64,000 nt of DNA from Variovorax paradoxus NBRC 15149 (GTDB lineage Bacteria > Pseudomonadota > Gammaproteobacteria > Burkholderiales > Burkholderiaceae_C): NCBI RefSeq assembly GCF_001591365.1, contig NZ_BCUT01000001.1, forward strand, positions 2,666,001 to 2,730,000, in the 5' to 3' direction. The notes under the pieces were generated by a model that had not been told where the DNA came from, made no database searches, and saw only the letters and a program-made list of their open reading frames with translations. Positions 9,784-18,547 of the stretch are shown here, piece after piece (position 1 is the first letter of the stretch; every line of letters starts with the position of its first letter). Both the position numbers and the translations under genes were made by a program.

Positions 9784-11265
9784 ATGGCTGAGCAAGCAGG
9801 CGCCCAGCGCGCCTACCGTGCGCCCTGCCCTGGCTGCGGCGCACCGGTCGAATTCAGGTCCGCGCAATCGGCCTTCGCCGTTTGCCCCTACTGCCAGAGC
9901 ACCGTCGTGCGCCAGGGCGAGACGCTCGCGCGCGTCGGCAAGATGGCGGAGCTGTTCGACGACTTCAGCCCGCTGCAGCTGTTTGCCGCGGGCCGCATCC
10001 AGAACCAGCCGTTCACCATCGTCGGCCGGCTGCAATACAGCAACCCCGGCGGGCGCTGGACCGAGTGGATCGCCGCGCTGGACGGCGACCGCACCGGCAT
10101 CCTGAGCGAGGACAACGGCGCCTACGTGTTCGCGCTGCCCTTCGAACTGCAGCGCGCCGCACCACCGCCGGGCGACCTGCGCGTGGGCGCCACCAGCGCA
10201 TTCAACGGCCAGAGCTACACCGTCTCGTCGAACGAGCAGGTGGCGCTGCTGTCCGCCCAGGGCGAACTGCCGCACCTGCCCGAGCTGGGCCGCCCCTTCC
10301 CGATGGTCGAACTGCGCAGCGACAAGGGGCTGGTGCTCAGCATCGACTACGGCACCGAGCCGCCGGGCGCCTACCTGGGCCGCTCGGTGCAGCTGGAGGA
10401 CCTGCAGCTCACGGGCCTGCGCGACGAATCCGCCAAGGACGAAAAAGGCCGCGCCTTCAATTGCCCGAATTGCGGCGCGCCCGTCACCGTCAACCTGGCC
10501 GACAGCAAGAGCATCACCTGCGGCTCGTGCAACAGCATCATCGACCTGTCGCAGGGTATCGGCGGCGAGCTGAAGCACGCGGCGCAGGACGAGCCCGTGC
10601 GCCCGCTCATTCCCATCGGCAGCACCGGCCAGCTGCAGGGCGCGCAATGGCAGGTGGTGGGCTTCCAGCACCGCATGGGCGTGGAGCCCGGCGACGACGA
10701 GCACTTTGGCTGGAACGAATACCTGCTCTACAACAAGAAGCGCGGCTTCAGCTTCCTGGTCGATGCCGAGGACGGCTGGAGCATGGTCAAGCCGACCACC
10801 GGCGCGCCGGTGATGGCCGAGAACGGCAGCAGCGCCAGCTACCTGGGCAAGCGCTACACGCAGCAATACGCCTACAACGCCGAGACCACCTACGTGGCGG
10901 GCGAGTTCTACTGGCAGGTCGAGCGTGGGCAGAAAACCTTCAACCGCGATTTCGCGAGTGGCAACGCGCTGCTGTCGATGGAGCGCTCGGCCAACGAGCT
11001 GACCTGGTCCTCGGGCAGCAAGCTCGACAGCGGCCTGGTGTCCGCCGCATTCAAGCTCGACGACAAGAAGGACATGTTCGCGCGCGGCGATGCGCTGCCG
11101 GTCAGCGCCGCATCGGGCCTGGGCTGCGGCACCATCATCCTCATCGTGATCGTGATCGTCGTGCTGCTGGTCATCCTGAGCACCTGCAGCGGTGGCTCGT
11201 CCGGCGGGTCGCGCAGCTACGGCGGCTCCTACGGCGGCTACTCGAGCGGCGGCGGCCACAAATGA
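9784..11265 (+). CDS. Zinc-ribbon DUF4178 membrane protein
   Basis: The function of this 493-residue protein is unknown. It opens with a zinc ribbon (Cys 15, 18, 34, 37 in CPGC...CPYC), continues with a DUF4178-like beta domain, has a second zinc ribbon near residues 225-250 (CPNCG...CGSCN), then a second DUF4178-like domain (GSTGQLQGAQWQVVGFQ onward). Near residue 444 a single strongly hydrophobic helix (TIILIVIVIVVLLVILS) is followed by a short Gly/Ser/Tyr-rich tail. The likely topology is a large cytoplasmic domain tethered by one C-terminal helix. It lies between the SPFH and DUF350 genes in the same orientation and spacing, suggesting one operon. Confidence 0.75.
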   Translation: MAEQAGAQRAYRAPCPGCGAPVEFRSAQSAFAVCPYCQSTVVRQGETLARVGKMAELFDDFSPLQLFAAGRIQNQPFTIVGRLQYSNPGGRWTEWIAALDGDRTGILSEDNGAYVFALPFELQRAAPPPGDLRVGATSAFNGQSYTVSSNEQVALLSAQGELPHLPELGRPFPMVELRSDKGLVLSIDYGTEPPGAYLGRSVQLEDLQLTGLRDESAKDEKGRAFNCPNCGAPVTVNLADSKSITCGSCNSIIDLSQGIGGELKHAAQDEPVRPLIPIGSTGQLQGAQWQVVGFQHRMGVEPGDDEHFGWNEYLLYNKKRGFSFLVDAEDGWSMVKPTTGAPVMAENGSSASYLGKRYTQQYAYNAETTYVAGEFYWQVERGQKTFNRDFASGNALLSMERSANELTWSSGSKLDSGLVSAAFKLDDKKDMFARGDALPVSAASGLGCGTIILIVIVIVVLLVILSTCSGGSSGGSRSYGGSYGGYSSGGGHK

Positions 11266-11327
11266 ACAAGCGCAACATGGCTTCGCGCTGATGTCACCCA
11301 CTACTGCAACTACGACTGGAGGTCCCC

Positions 11328-11546
11328 ATGGGATTTGAATGGCTGAAACCGGGCGTGGTCCTCGGATCGCTCGTGTATGCGCTGCTTGGCGTGCTGATCT
11401 TCTGGCTCTGCTTTCTCATCATCGACAAGCTCACGCCCTACGACCTGTGGGGCGAGATCGTCGAGAAGCAGAACGTGGCGCTGGGCCTGGTGGTGGCCGC
11501 CATGAGCCTGGGCATCTGCGTCATCGTCGCCGCAGCGATCCATTGA
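11328..11546 (+). CDS. DUF350 small inner-membrane protein
   Basis: A 72-residue protein with two predicted membrane helices (about 12-32 and 49-70) separated by the conserved loop DKLTPYDLWGEIVEKQNVALG, the hallmark of DUF350. GGAGG lies just upstream of the ATG. DUF350 proteins are repeatedly found beside DUF4178 proteins and spermidine-synthase-like genes, as here, but have no established biochemical activity. Confidence 0.8.
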   Translation: MGFEWLKPGVVLGSLVYALLGVLIFWLCFLIIDKLTPYDLWGEIVEKQNVALGLVVAAMSLGICVIVAAAIH

Positions 11547-11560
11547 GCGGGGAGGCGGCC

Positions 11561-13105
11561 GTGTCCGCGCATTCCGCCGATGCGCGCGGGCCGCAGCCGG
11601 TCGAGATCGCGCTGCTGGCCAGCGTGTTCGTGGTCGCGGCCTGCGGGCTGGTCTACGAGCTGACCGCGGCCGCGCTGAGCTCCTACCTGCTCGGCGATTC
11701 GGTGCTGCAGTTCAGCACCATCATCGGCACCTACCTGTTTGCGATGGGCGTGGGCTCGTGGCTCTCGCGCTTCTTCGAGCGCCAGCTGCCGGCGCACTTC
11801 CTGCGGATCGAACTGCTCGTGGCGCTGGTCGGCGGCGCGCTGCCGGCCATTCTTTTCCTTGCGAACGCCTACGTGCCCGGCGCATTCCGCCTGCTGCTCT
11901 ACGGGCTCGTGGTGGTGGTCGGCACGCTGGTCGGGCTCGAGATTCCGCTGGTGATGCGGATCCTCAAGCGCAACATCCAGCTCAAGAACCTGGTGTCGCA
12001 GGTGCTCACCTTCGACTACCTCGGCGCGCTGGCGGTGTCGGTGGCCTTTCCGCTCATCCTGGTGCCGCAGCTGGGCATGATCCGCACCGGCCTGCTGTTC
12101 GGCATCATGAATGCCGCCGTGGCCGTGTGGGCGCTGTGGCTGTTCCGCCATGAGCTGCGCCGCATCGGCGCGCATGCGCTGGCCTGCCTGCTGGCGCTGG
12201 CCGCGCTGGTCGGCGCCTTCGCCGGGGCCGGCCACATCACCACGCTGGCCGAGGACAAGTTCTACCAGGACCGCATCGTGTTCAGCGCCACCTCGCCCTA
12301 CCAGCGCATCGTGGTCACGCGCGGGCAGCTCGGGCACCGGCTGTTCCTGAACGGCAACCTGCAGTTCGCCGAGCGCGACGAGTACCGCTACCACGAGGCG
12401 CTCGTCCATCCGGTGATGGCTGCGCAGGGCGCACCGAAGAAGGTCGCGGTGCTCGGCGGCGGCGACGGCATGGCGGTGCGCGAGATCCTGAAATATCCCT
12501 CGGTCGAATCGGTCACGCTGGTGGAGCTCGATCCGAACATGACCCAGCTTTTCACAACGCACGAAACGCTGGCGGCGCTCAACGGCCATTCGCTCTCGTC
12601 GCCGAAGGTGAAGATCGTCAATACCGATGCGTTCCAGTGGCTGCAGCAGCCTGGGGATATTTTTGATGTGATCGTGGTGGACTTTCCCGACCCCACCAAC
12701 TTCGCGATCGGCAAGCTCTACACCAACAGCTTCTATGCGCTGCTCGAGAAGCGCCTCTCGGCGAGCGGCTACGCGGTGGTCCAGACCACTTCGCCGCTGG
12801 TCGCGCGCAAGAGCTACTGGACCGTGGCGGCAACCATCGAATCGGTCGGCCTGCAGGCGACGCCCTACCACGCGCATGTGCCGAGCTTCGGCGAATGGGG
12901 CTACATCATCGCGAGCCGGCGGCCGTACCGCATGCCCGATGCGCTGCCTTCGGGCCTGCGTTTTCTCTCGCCTTCCACCTTGCCGCTGATGTTCGACTTT
13001 CCGCTCGACATGGCGCGCGTGCCGGCCGAAGTGAACCGGCTGTCGAACCAGACCCTTGTCACCACCTACGAGCAGGAGTGGGGCAAGGTGATCACGACGC
13101 ACTAG
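11561..13105 (+). CDS. Membrane-embedded spermidine synthase-like (aminopropyltransferase-fold) protein
   Basis: The 514-residue product fuses about seven N-terminal transmembrane helices (roughly residues 10-225) to a C-terminal aminopropyltransferase fold. The catalytic half has the decarboxylated-AdoMet loop GGGDGMAVRE beginning at residue 299, the acidic strand VTLVELDPN, and DFPDP with D374 and D377, equivalent to the catalytic aspartate region of SpeE. The GTG start at 11561 is chosen because it has a GGGGAGG site and lies just after the DUF350 stop. True spermidine synthases are soluble, so the membrane half suggests a membrane-associated acceptor. The FAD oxidoreductase gene follows after only 4 nt. 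Confidence 0.78.
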   Translation: MSAHSADARGPQPVEIALLASVFVVAACGLVYELTAAALSSYLLGDSVLQFSTIIGTYLFAMGVGSWLSRFFERQLPAHFLRIELLVALVGGALPAILFLANAYVPGAFRLLLYGLVVVVGTLVGLEIPLVMRILKRNIQLKNLVSQVLTFDYLGALAVSVAFPLILVPQLGMIRTGLLFGIMNAAVAVWALWLFRHELRRIGAHALACLLALAALVGAFAGAGHITTLAEDKFYQDRIVFSATSPYQRIVVTRGQLGHRLFLNGNLQFAERDEYRYHEALVHPVMAAQGAPKKVAVLGGGDGMAVREILKYPSVESVTLVELDPNMTQLFTTHETLAALNGHSLSSPKVKIVNTDAFQWLQQPGDIFDVIVVDFPDPTNFAIGKLYTNSFYALLEKRLSASGYAVVQTTSPLVARKSYWTVAATIESVGLQATPYHAHVPSFGEWGYIIASRRPYRMPDALPSGLRFLSPSTLPLMFDFPLDMARVPAEVNRLSNQTLVTTYEQEWGKVITTH

Positions 13106-13109
13106 GGCC

Positions 13110-14741
13110 ATGCAGCGGCGCGATTTCCTCAGCGTGGCCGGTGCGGCGGGTGCCCTTGCGCTCTCCGGCTGCGAGGCCCCGCCGCCGCCCATCGAAGGCG
13201 GCTTCACCGGCATCGATGTGGCGCGCGGCCATGCGCTGCGCGATGGCGCGCTCAAAGGCCCGTCTCCCGCAAGCGTCAAGCGCACGCGCGTGGTGATCGC
13301 CGGTGGCGGTGTCGCAGGCCTCGCCGCCGCGCGCGCACTGCGGCTCGCGGGCGTCGAGGACTTCGTGCTGCTCGAGCTCGAGGACGCGGCAGGCGGCAAT
13401 GCGCGCGGCGGCATGGTGAGCGGCATTGCCTGCCCGCTCGGCGCGCACTACCTGCCGACGCCCGGCGACGATGCGCGCGAAGTGCAGGACCTGCTCGAGG
13501 AACTCGGCCTGCGCCGGCGCGTGGCGGGCCGCTGGGAATACGACGAGCGCCACCTCTGCCACAGCCCGCAGGAGCGGCTGTTCTTCCGCGGCGAATGGCA
13601 GGAAGGCCTGCTGCCCGTGCACGGCGTGGGCGCCGAGACGCATGCGCAGTACCGCAAGTTCGCGCAGCGCATCGACACGCTGCAGCACGCGGCGCACTTC
13701 GTCATTCCCACGCTCAAGGCCGACGTCACGCCCGAGCTGCTGGCGCTCGATGCCGTGAGCTTCGCGCACTGGCTCGACAGCGAGGGCTTCGGCGATGCGC
13801 AGCTGCGCTGGTACCTCGACTACTGCTGCCGCGACGACTACGGCGCGGGCATCGAAGAAGTCTCGGCCTGGGCCGGCATCCACTACTTCGCGAGCCGGCA
13901 CGGCTTTCACGCGCCGGGCTCGTCGGGCAGTGGCGCCGATTCGAACGCCGAGCGCGACGGCGTGCTGACCTGGCCAGAGGGCAACGGCTGGCTCACGAAG
14001 CGGCTGGCCGGGCCGCTCGGCGATCGCCTGCACACCGGCCAGGCCGTCACGCGCATCGCCGATCTTCGCGGCGGCGTCGAGGTCGACGCATGGGACGCCG
14101 CGTCCAAATCATTGGTGCGCTGGCAGGCCGAGCGCTGCATCGTCGCGCTGCCGGTGTTCATCGCCGCGCGCGTGGTCGAGAACACGCCGCAGGTGTTGAA
14201 GAACGCCGCCGCGCAGCTGCGCTATGCCCCCTGGCTCGTGGCCAACGTGCACCTGCGCGGGCCGCTCGCCGACCGCCCCGGCGCCGCGCCGAGCTGGGAC
14301 AACGTGATCCACGGCACGCGCGGCCTCGGCTATGTCGATGCGCGCCATCAGACGCTCGACCCCACGCCGCGCGGCACCGTGCTGAGCTGGTACCGCCCGC
14401 TCGGCCCGAGCCGCCATGACGGCGCCGACGGCCGCCGCCTGCTGCTCGAGCGGCCCTGGACCGGCTGGCGCGACGACCTGCTCGCCGAACTCTCGGTGCC
14501 GCATCCCGACCTGCCTTCGCTCGCAACGCGCGTCGAGATCACGCGCTACGGCCACGCCATGTCGATCCCGCGGCCGGGGCTGCTCGCGCAGATCGGCGGG
14601 CAGCGCATGTCGCCGGACGCGGCGCACCGTGGCCGCGTCGTCGCGGGACGGCTTTCGTTCGCGCATGCCGACTGGTCGGGCTACTCGATCTTCGAGGAGG
14701 CGTTCACGCGCGGGCACGTCGCGGGCGCGGCGCTGGGCTGA
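13110..14741 (+). CDS. FAD-dependent amine-oxidase-like oxidoreductase, predicted lipoprotein
   Basis: A 543-residue flavoprotein. The N-terminus reads QRRDFLSVAGAAGALALSGC: a twin-arginine-like signal ending in a lipobox with C21 as the likely lipidated residue, so the enzyme is probably exported folded and anchored. A dinucleotide-binding loop VVIAGGGVAGLAAAR starts near residue 62, followed by ELEDAAGGNARGG, the arrangement of amine-oxidase/phytoene-desaturase type FAD proteins. The substrate is unknown. Its position 4 nt behind the spermidine-synthase-like gene makes a polyamine or polyamine-derived substrate an attractive inference, not shown by sequence. Confidence 0.72.
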   Translation: MQRRDFLSVAGAAGALALSGCEAPPPPIEGGFTGIDVARGHALRDGALKGPSPASVKRTRVVIAGGGVAGLAAARALRLAGVEDFVLLELEDAAGGNARGGMVSGIACPLGAHYLPTPGDDAREVQDLLEELGLRRRVAGRWEYDERHLCHSPQERLFFRGEWQEGLLPVHGVGAETHAQYRKFAQRIDTLQHAAHFVIPTLKADVTPELLALDAVSFAHWLDSEGFGDAQLRWYLDYCCRDDYGAGIEEVSAWAGIHYFASRHGFHAPGSSGSGADSNAERDGVLTWPEGNGWLTKRLAGPLGDRLHTGQAVTRIADLRGGVEVDAWDAASKSLVRWQAERCIVALPVFIAARVVENTPQVLKNAAAQLRYAPWLVANVHLRGPLADRPGAAPSWDNVIHGTRGLGYVDARHQTLDPTPRGTVLSWYRPLGPSRHDGADGRRLLLERPWTGWRDDLLAELSVPHPDLPSLATRVEITRYGHAMSIPRPGLLAQIGGQRMSPDAAHRGRVVAGRLSFAHADWSGYSIFEEAFTRGHVAGAALG

Positions 14742-14828
14742 AGCCGCAGGGGCCTGCCGGCCATGTCATGGTCGCGTCACGCGTGGCCGGCATGGTCTCG
14801 CGTTTCGACACGGAACCTCTCTTTCCCA

Positions 14829-16187
14829 ATGACGCGTCCTGCCTCTTTCATCTCTTCTTTCATCGCGCTGGCCGCGGCGCTCGCCTGCGGCCATGCCGCT
14901 GCACAGACCGCCTTCCCCGCCACGCTCGCGGGCCACGCCGTGCTGCCCGCGCAAAGCTTCGTCGCTGCGCCCAAGGACGCGCCCGCCGACCTGCAGGTGA
15001 GCGGCAAGTTCACCTCGGGCAAGCGCGTGGAGGCGGTGGGCACCATCGAAGGCCTCTCCGGCGGGCGCGGCACCGGCGTCTCGCTGCCCTTCAAGGGCCA
15101 GCCGCTGCAGGGCCACTCGGGCATCAAGAAGATGGACGACGGCACGTTCTGGATCCTCACCGACAACGGCGCCGGCGCCAAGGCCAACTCGCCCGACTTC
15201 ATGCTCTACCTGAACCACTACAAGGTGGACTTCAAGAGCGGCAGGTTCAACCGCCTGAACACCATCTTCCTGCACGACCCGGACAAGAAGGTGCCGTTCC
15301 GCATCGTCCATGAAGGCACGAAGCAGCGCTACCTGACCGGCTCCGACTTCGACCCCGAGAGCTTCCAGTTTGCCGGCGGCGCACTGTGGATCGGCGAGGA
15401 GTTCGGCCCCTTCCTGATCAAGGCCGATCTGAAGGGCAAGGTGCTCGCGGTGTTCGACACCGAGGTCGACGGCAAGGCCGTGCGCTCGCCCGACCATCCG
15501 GCGCTCACCACGCCGGGCGCCCCGGGCGGCACGGTCGATTTCCAGGTCAAGCGCTCCAAGGGCTTCGAAGGCATGGCCGCGTCGAAGGACGGCAGCAGGC
15601 TCTACGCGCTGCTCGAAGGCCCGGTGTGGAACGCCGAGGCCAAGGACTACGAACGTGTCGACGGCAAGGAAGCGCTGCGCGTGCTGGAGTTCGACGTGGC
15701 GTCTGAAAAATGGACCGGCCGCCACTGGAAGTACCCGCTCGAAGCCAACGGCCACGCCATCGGCGACTTCAACATGATCGACGCGACCACAGCGCTGGTC
15801 ATCGAGCGCGACAACGGCGAAGGCACCAGCGACAAGGCCTGCCCCGAGGGTCAGAAGCGCAGCGACTGCTTCCACGACATCGCCAGGTTCAAGCGCGTCT
15901 ACAAGATCGAGCTGAGCGATGCCAACGTGGGCGGCGCGGTGCGCAAGATCGGCTACATCGACCTGCTGAACATCGCCGACCCGGCCAGGCTCGCGCGCAA
16001 GCCGCTGAATGACGGCGTGCTCAAGTTCCCGTTCTTCACGATCGAGAACGTCGACGTGGTCGATGCCACGCACATCGTGGTGGGCAACGACAACAACCTG
16101 CCGTTCTCCAGCAGCCGCGAGCCCAACAAGGCGGACGACAACGAGCTGGTGCTGCTCGAAGCCGGCGCGCTGCTGCAGGCCAGGTAG
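14829..16187 (+). CDS. Esterase-like activity of phytase family protein, secreted
   Basis: The 452-residue protein matches the phytase-like esterase fold. It has a signal peptide (about 1-26, ending AAAQ) and then a beta-propeller-type sequence with signature segments SGIKKMDDGTFWILTDNGAGAK, FDPESFQFAGGALWIGEEFGPFLIKAD, KGFEGMAASKDGSRLYALLEG and NDNNLPFSSSR. These resemble calcium-binding, alkaline-phosphatase-like PhoX/phytase relatives. It would act in the periplasm, perhaps on organic phosphate esters; the substrate is not known. The ATG at 14829 is selected because it begins the signal peptide. It sits 87 bp behind the flavoprotein gene and may be separately transcribed. Confidence 0.78.
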   Translation: MTRPASFISSFIALAAALACGHAAAQTAFPATLAGHAVLPAQSFVAAPKDAPADLQVSGKFTSGKRVEAVGTIEGLSGGRGTGVSLPFKGQPLQGHSGIKKMDDGTFWILTDNGAGAKANSPDFMLYLNHYKVDFKSGRFNRLNTIFLHDPDKKVPFRIVHEGTKQRYLTGSDFDPESFQFAGGALWIGEEFGPFLIKADLKGKVLAVFDTEVDGKAVRSPDHPALTTPGAPGGTVDFQVKRSKGFEGMAASKDGSRLYALLEGPVWNAEAKDYERVDGKEALRVLEFDVASEKWTGRHWKYPLEANGHAIGDFNMIDATTALVIERDNGEGTSDKACPEGQKRSDCFHDIARFKRVYKIELSDANVGGAVRKIGYIDLLNIADPARLARKPLNDGVLKFPFFTIENVDVVDATHIVVGNDNNLPFSSSREPNKADDNELVLLEAGALLQAR

Positions 16188-16236
16188 GCAGCGCCGGCGC
16201 GAGCCGCCGGCGGAAGCGCGTCCTCATAATCCGCGC

Positions 16237-17211
16237 ATGTCCCCCGAACTGCTCCCCGCGATCGCCGCCTTCGCACGCATTGCGCACCACGCCAGCTTCA
16301 CGCGGGCTGCGCAAGAGCTGGGCGTATCGCCCTCGGCCCTGTCGCAGACCGTGCGCACGCTCGAGGCCCGGCTGGGCGTGCGCCTGCTCGACCGCACCAC
16401 GCGGCGCGTCGGCGTGACCGAGCTGGGCCAGCAATTGCTCAAGGGCGCGCAGCCGGCGCTGGCCGCGCTCGCGCAGGCGGTCGAAGGCCTCGACGAGGCG
16501 CGCGACAAGCCGGCCGGGCTGCTGCGCCTGAACGTCGCGCGCGTGTCGGCCGAATTGCTGCTGAACCCGCACTTCGCGGACTTTGCCGAGGCCTATCCCG
16601 ACATCACGCTGGAGCTGGTCTGCGACAACCGCATGATCGAACTGGTCGAAGGCGGCTTCGATGCCGGCATCCGGCTCGGCGAAAGCCTGGCGCAGGACGT
16701 GGTGGCCCTGCCGGTGGGTGGGCCGCAGCGCATGGTGACCCTGGCGTCGCCGCGCTACCTGGCGGGGCGCAAGCCGCCGAAGACGCCCGAGGACCTGCGC
16801 GAGCACCAGTGCCTGAACTACCGCCTGACCACGGGCAGCCTCTACCGCTGGGAATACGCGCAGGACGGCCGCGTGCTCGATGTCGAAGTGGCCGGGCCGC
16901 TGATCAGCAACGACGGCGATGTGCTGCTGGCCGCCGCGCGCGACGGCGCGGGCATCATGGTGGCCTTCGAAGGCATGGTGCGCGGCGACCTGGAAAGCGG
17001 CCGCCTGGTGCCGCTGCTCGAGCCCTGGTGGCCCACCTTTCCGGGCTTCTACCTGTACCACCCGAGCCGCGCGCAGATGCCGCGCAAGCTCAGGGTGTTC
17101 ATCGACTTCCTGCAGGCGCGGCATGCGCCGCCGCCGGTGTCGCAGCGCGCCGTCAAGCTCGCATCAGCGCCTCGATCTCGTCCGCCTTCACCGGCACGCC
17201 GCGCGAAATGA
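16237..17211 (+). CDS. LysR-family transcriptional regulator
   Basis: 324 residues: an N-terminal winged helix-turn-helix (about 1-60, HASFTRAAQELGVSPSALSQTVRTLEARLGVRLLDRTTRRV) and a C-terminal periplasmic-binding-like effector domain from about 90 to 300. The last 19 codons run antisense to the 3' end of pepP, giving a basic Pro/Arg/Ser-rich tail (ASAPRSRPPSPARRAK) unlike other LysR C-termini. The target is unknown; no divergent partner gene lies upstream, and the regulator may control the esterase gene or a distant locus. Confidence 0.88.
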   Translation: MSPELLPAIAAFARIAHHASFTRAAQELGVSPSALSQTVRTLEARLGVRLLDRTTRRVGVTELGQQLLKGAQPALAALAQAVEGLDEARDKPAGLLRLNVARVSAELLLNPHFADFAEAYPDITLELVCDNRMIELVEGGFDAGIRLGESLAQDVVALPVGGPQRMVTLASPRYLAGRKPPKTPEDLREHQCLNYRLTTGSLYRWEYAQDGRVLDVEVAGPLISNDGDVLLAAARDGAGIMVAFEGMVRGDLESGRLVPLLEPWWPTFPGFYLYHPSRAQMPRKLRVFIDFLQARHAPPPVSQRAVKLASAPRSRPPSPARRAK

Positions 17212-18547
17212 GCTCGCAGCCCGTGGCCGTGACGATCGCGTCGTCCTCGATGCGGATGCCGATGTTGTGGAACTGCTCGGGCACGCCCTCGGCGGGGCGC
17301 ACATAGATGCCGGGCTCCAGCGTCAGCACCATGCCGGGATGCAGGATGCGGCTCGGCCGGTTCTTGATGACTTCGTTGGACAGCGGGTCCTTGCGCTCGC
17401 TGACCTCGCCGACCTGCGTGGGCTCCACGTAGCTGCCGCAGTCGTGCACGTCCATGCCGAGCCAGTGGCCGGTGCGGTGCATGTAGAACTGGAAGTAGGC
17501 GCGCGAGTCGATCACGTCGTCGACGCTGCCCACCTTGCCGGCATCGAGCAGGCCCAGGTCGAGCATGCCCTGCGCCAGCACCTTGACGGCCGCATCGTGC
17601 GGATCGTTGAAGCGGTTGCCGGCCCTGGTGGCCGCGGCCGAGGCATCCTGGCTGGCCAGCACCAGGTCGTACAGCGCGCGCTGCGGGCCGCTGAACTTGC
17701 CGTTGGCGGGGAAGGTGCGGGTGATGTCGCTGGCGTAGCCGTCGAGCTCGCAGCCCGCGTCGATCAGCACCAGCTCGCCGCTGCGCACCGGCGCTGCGTC
17801 GGCGCGGTAGTGCAGCACGCAGGCATTGGCGCCCGCGGCCACGATGGAGCCGTAGGCCGGGTACTGCGAGCCGCCCAGGCGGAACTCGTGCAGCAGCTCG
17901 GCATCGAGGTGGTACTCGCGCACGTCCTTGCCTTCACGCAGCATGCGCGCCGACAGCTGCATCGCGCGGACGTGGGCGCGCGCGCTGATCTGCGCGGCGC
18001 GCCGCATGATGTCCTGCTCGTGGGCGTCCTTCACCAGGCGCATTTCGTCGAGCGGGCCGCACAGGTCGTGCAGTTCCTCGGGGCACAGCGCGCCGTAGCG
18101 CACGCGCGCGCGCACCGATTGCAGCCAGCCGTCGACGCGGGTTTCCAGGCCCTTGTGGATCGCGAACGGAAACCACACGGTCGACTTGTTCTCGAGCAGC
18201 TTCGGCAGCCGGGCGTCGAGCTCGCCGACCGAGAAGGCCTCGTCCACGCCAAGCGCCGCGGGGGCCGCGTCGGGGCCCAGGCGATAGCCGTCCCAGATCT
18301 CGCGCTCCAGGTCCTTGGGCGCGCAGAACAGCATGCTGCGGCCGTCGCCCGCGAGCACCAGCCAGGCGTTGGGTTCTGTGAAGCCGGTCAGGTAGTAGAA
18401 GTAGCTGTCGTGCCGGAACAGGAAGTCGCTGTCGCGGTTGCGCTGGCGCTCGGGCGCGGTCGGGACGATGGCGATGCCGTCCTTGCCCAGTTGCGAGGCG
18501 AGGCGCGCGCGGCGCTCGGCGTAGATCCGGTTGTCTTCTGAGGTCAT
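17153..18547 (-). CDS. pepP: Xaa-Pro aminopeptidase (aminopeptidase P)
   Basis: Aminopeptidase P removes an N-terminal residue that precedes proline. The 464-residue length and layout fit bacterial PepP: an N-terminal creatinase-like domain (FLFRHDSYFYYLTGFTEPNAWLVL) and a C-terminal pita-bread domain with the dinuclear metal ligands visible in LIDAGCELDGYASDITRTFP, GHWLGMDVHD, LTLEPGIYV and GIRIEDD. The start codon overlaps the stop of the MurU-like gene by ATGA, so it is the last gene of a speD-murU-pepP unit. The 3' end overlaps that of the convergent LysR gene by 59 nt. Confidence 0.93.
   Translation of the reverse strand: MTSEDNRIYAERRARLASQLGKDGIAIVPTAPERQRNRDSDFLFRHDSYFYYLTGFTEPNAWLVLAGDGRSMLFCAPKDLEREIWDGYRLGPDAAPAALGVDEAFSVGELDARLPKLLENKSTVWFPFAIHKGLETRVDGWLQSVRARVRYGALCPEELHDLCGPLDEMRLVKDAHEQDIMRRAAQISARAHVRAMQLSARMLREGKDVREYHLDAELLHEFRLGGSQYPAYGSIVAAGANACVLHYRADAAPVRSGELVLIDAGCELDGYASDITRTFPANGKFSGPQRALYDLVLASQDASAAATRAGNRFNDPHDAAVKVLAQGMLDLGLLDAGKVGSVDDVIDSRAYFQFYMHRTGHWLGMDVHDCGSYVEPTQVGEVSERKDPLSNEVIKNRPSRILHPGMVLTLEPGIYVRPAEGVPEQFHNIGIRIEDDAIVTATGCELISRGVPVKADEIEALMRA

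Noticed and set aside
8671..11301. 876-codon minus-strand open frame
   Set aside because: Shadow of the SPFH and DUF4178 genes caused by high GC; low-complexity product, no ribosome-binding site.
11339..11560. Upstream extension of the SpeE-like protein
   Set aside because: Overlaps DUF350 in another frame; the GTG at 11561 has a ribosome-binding site and starts the conserved membrane domain.
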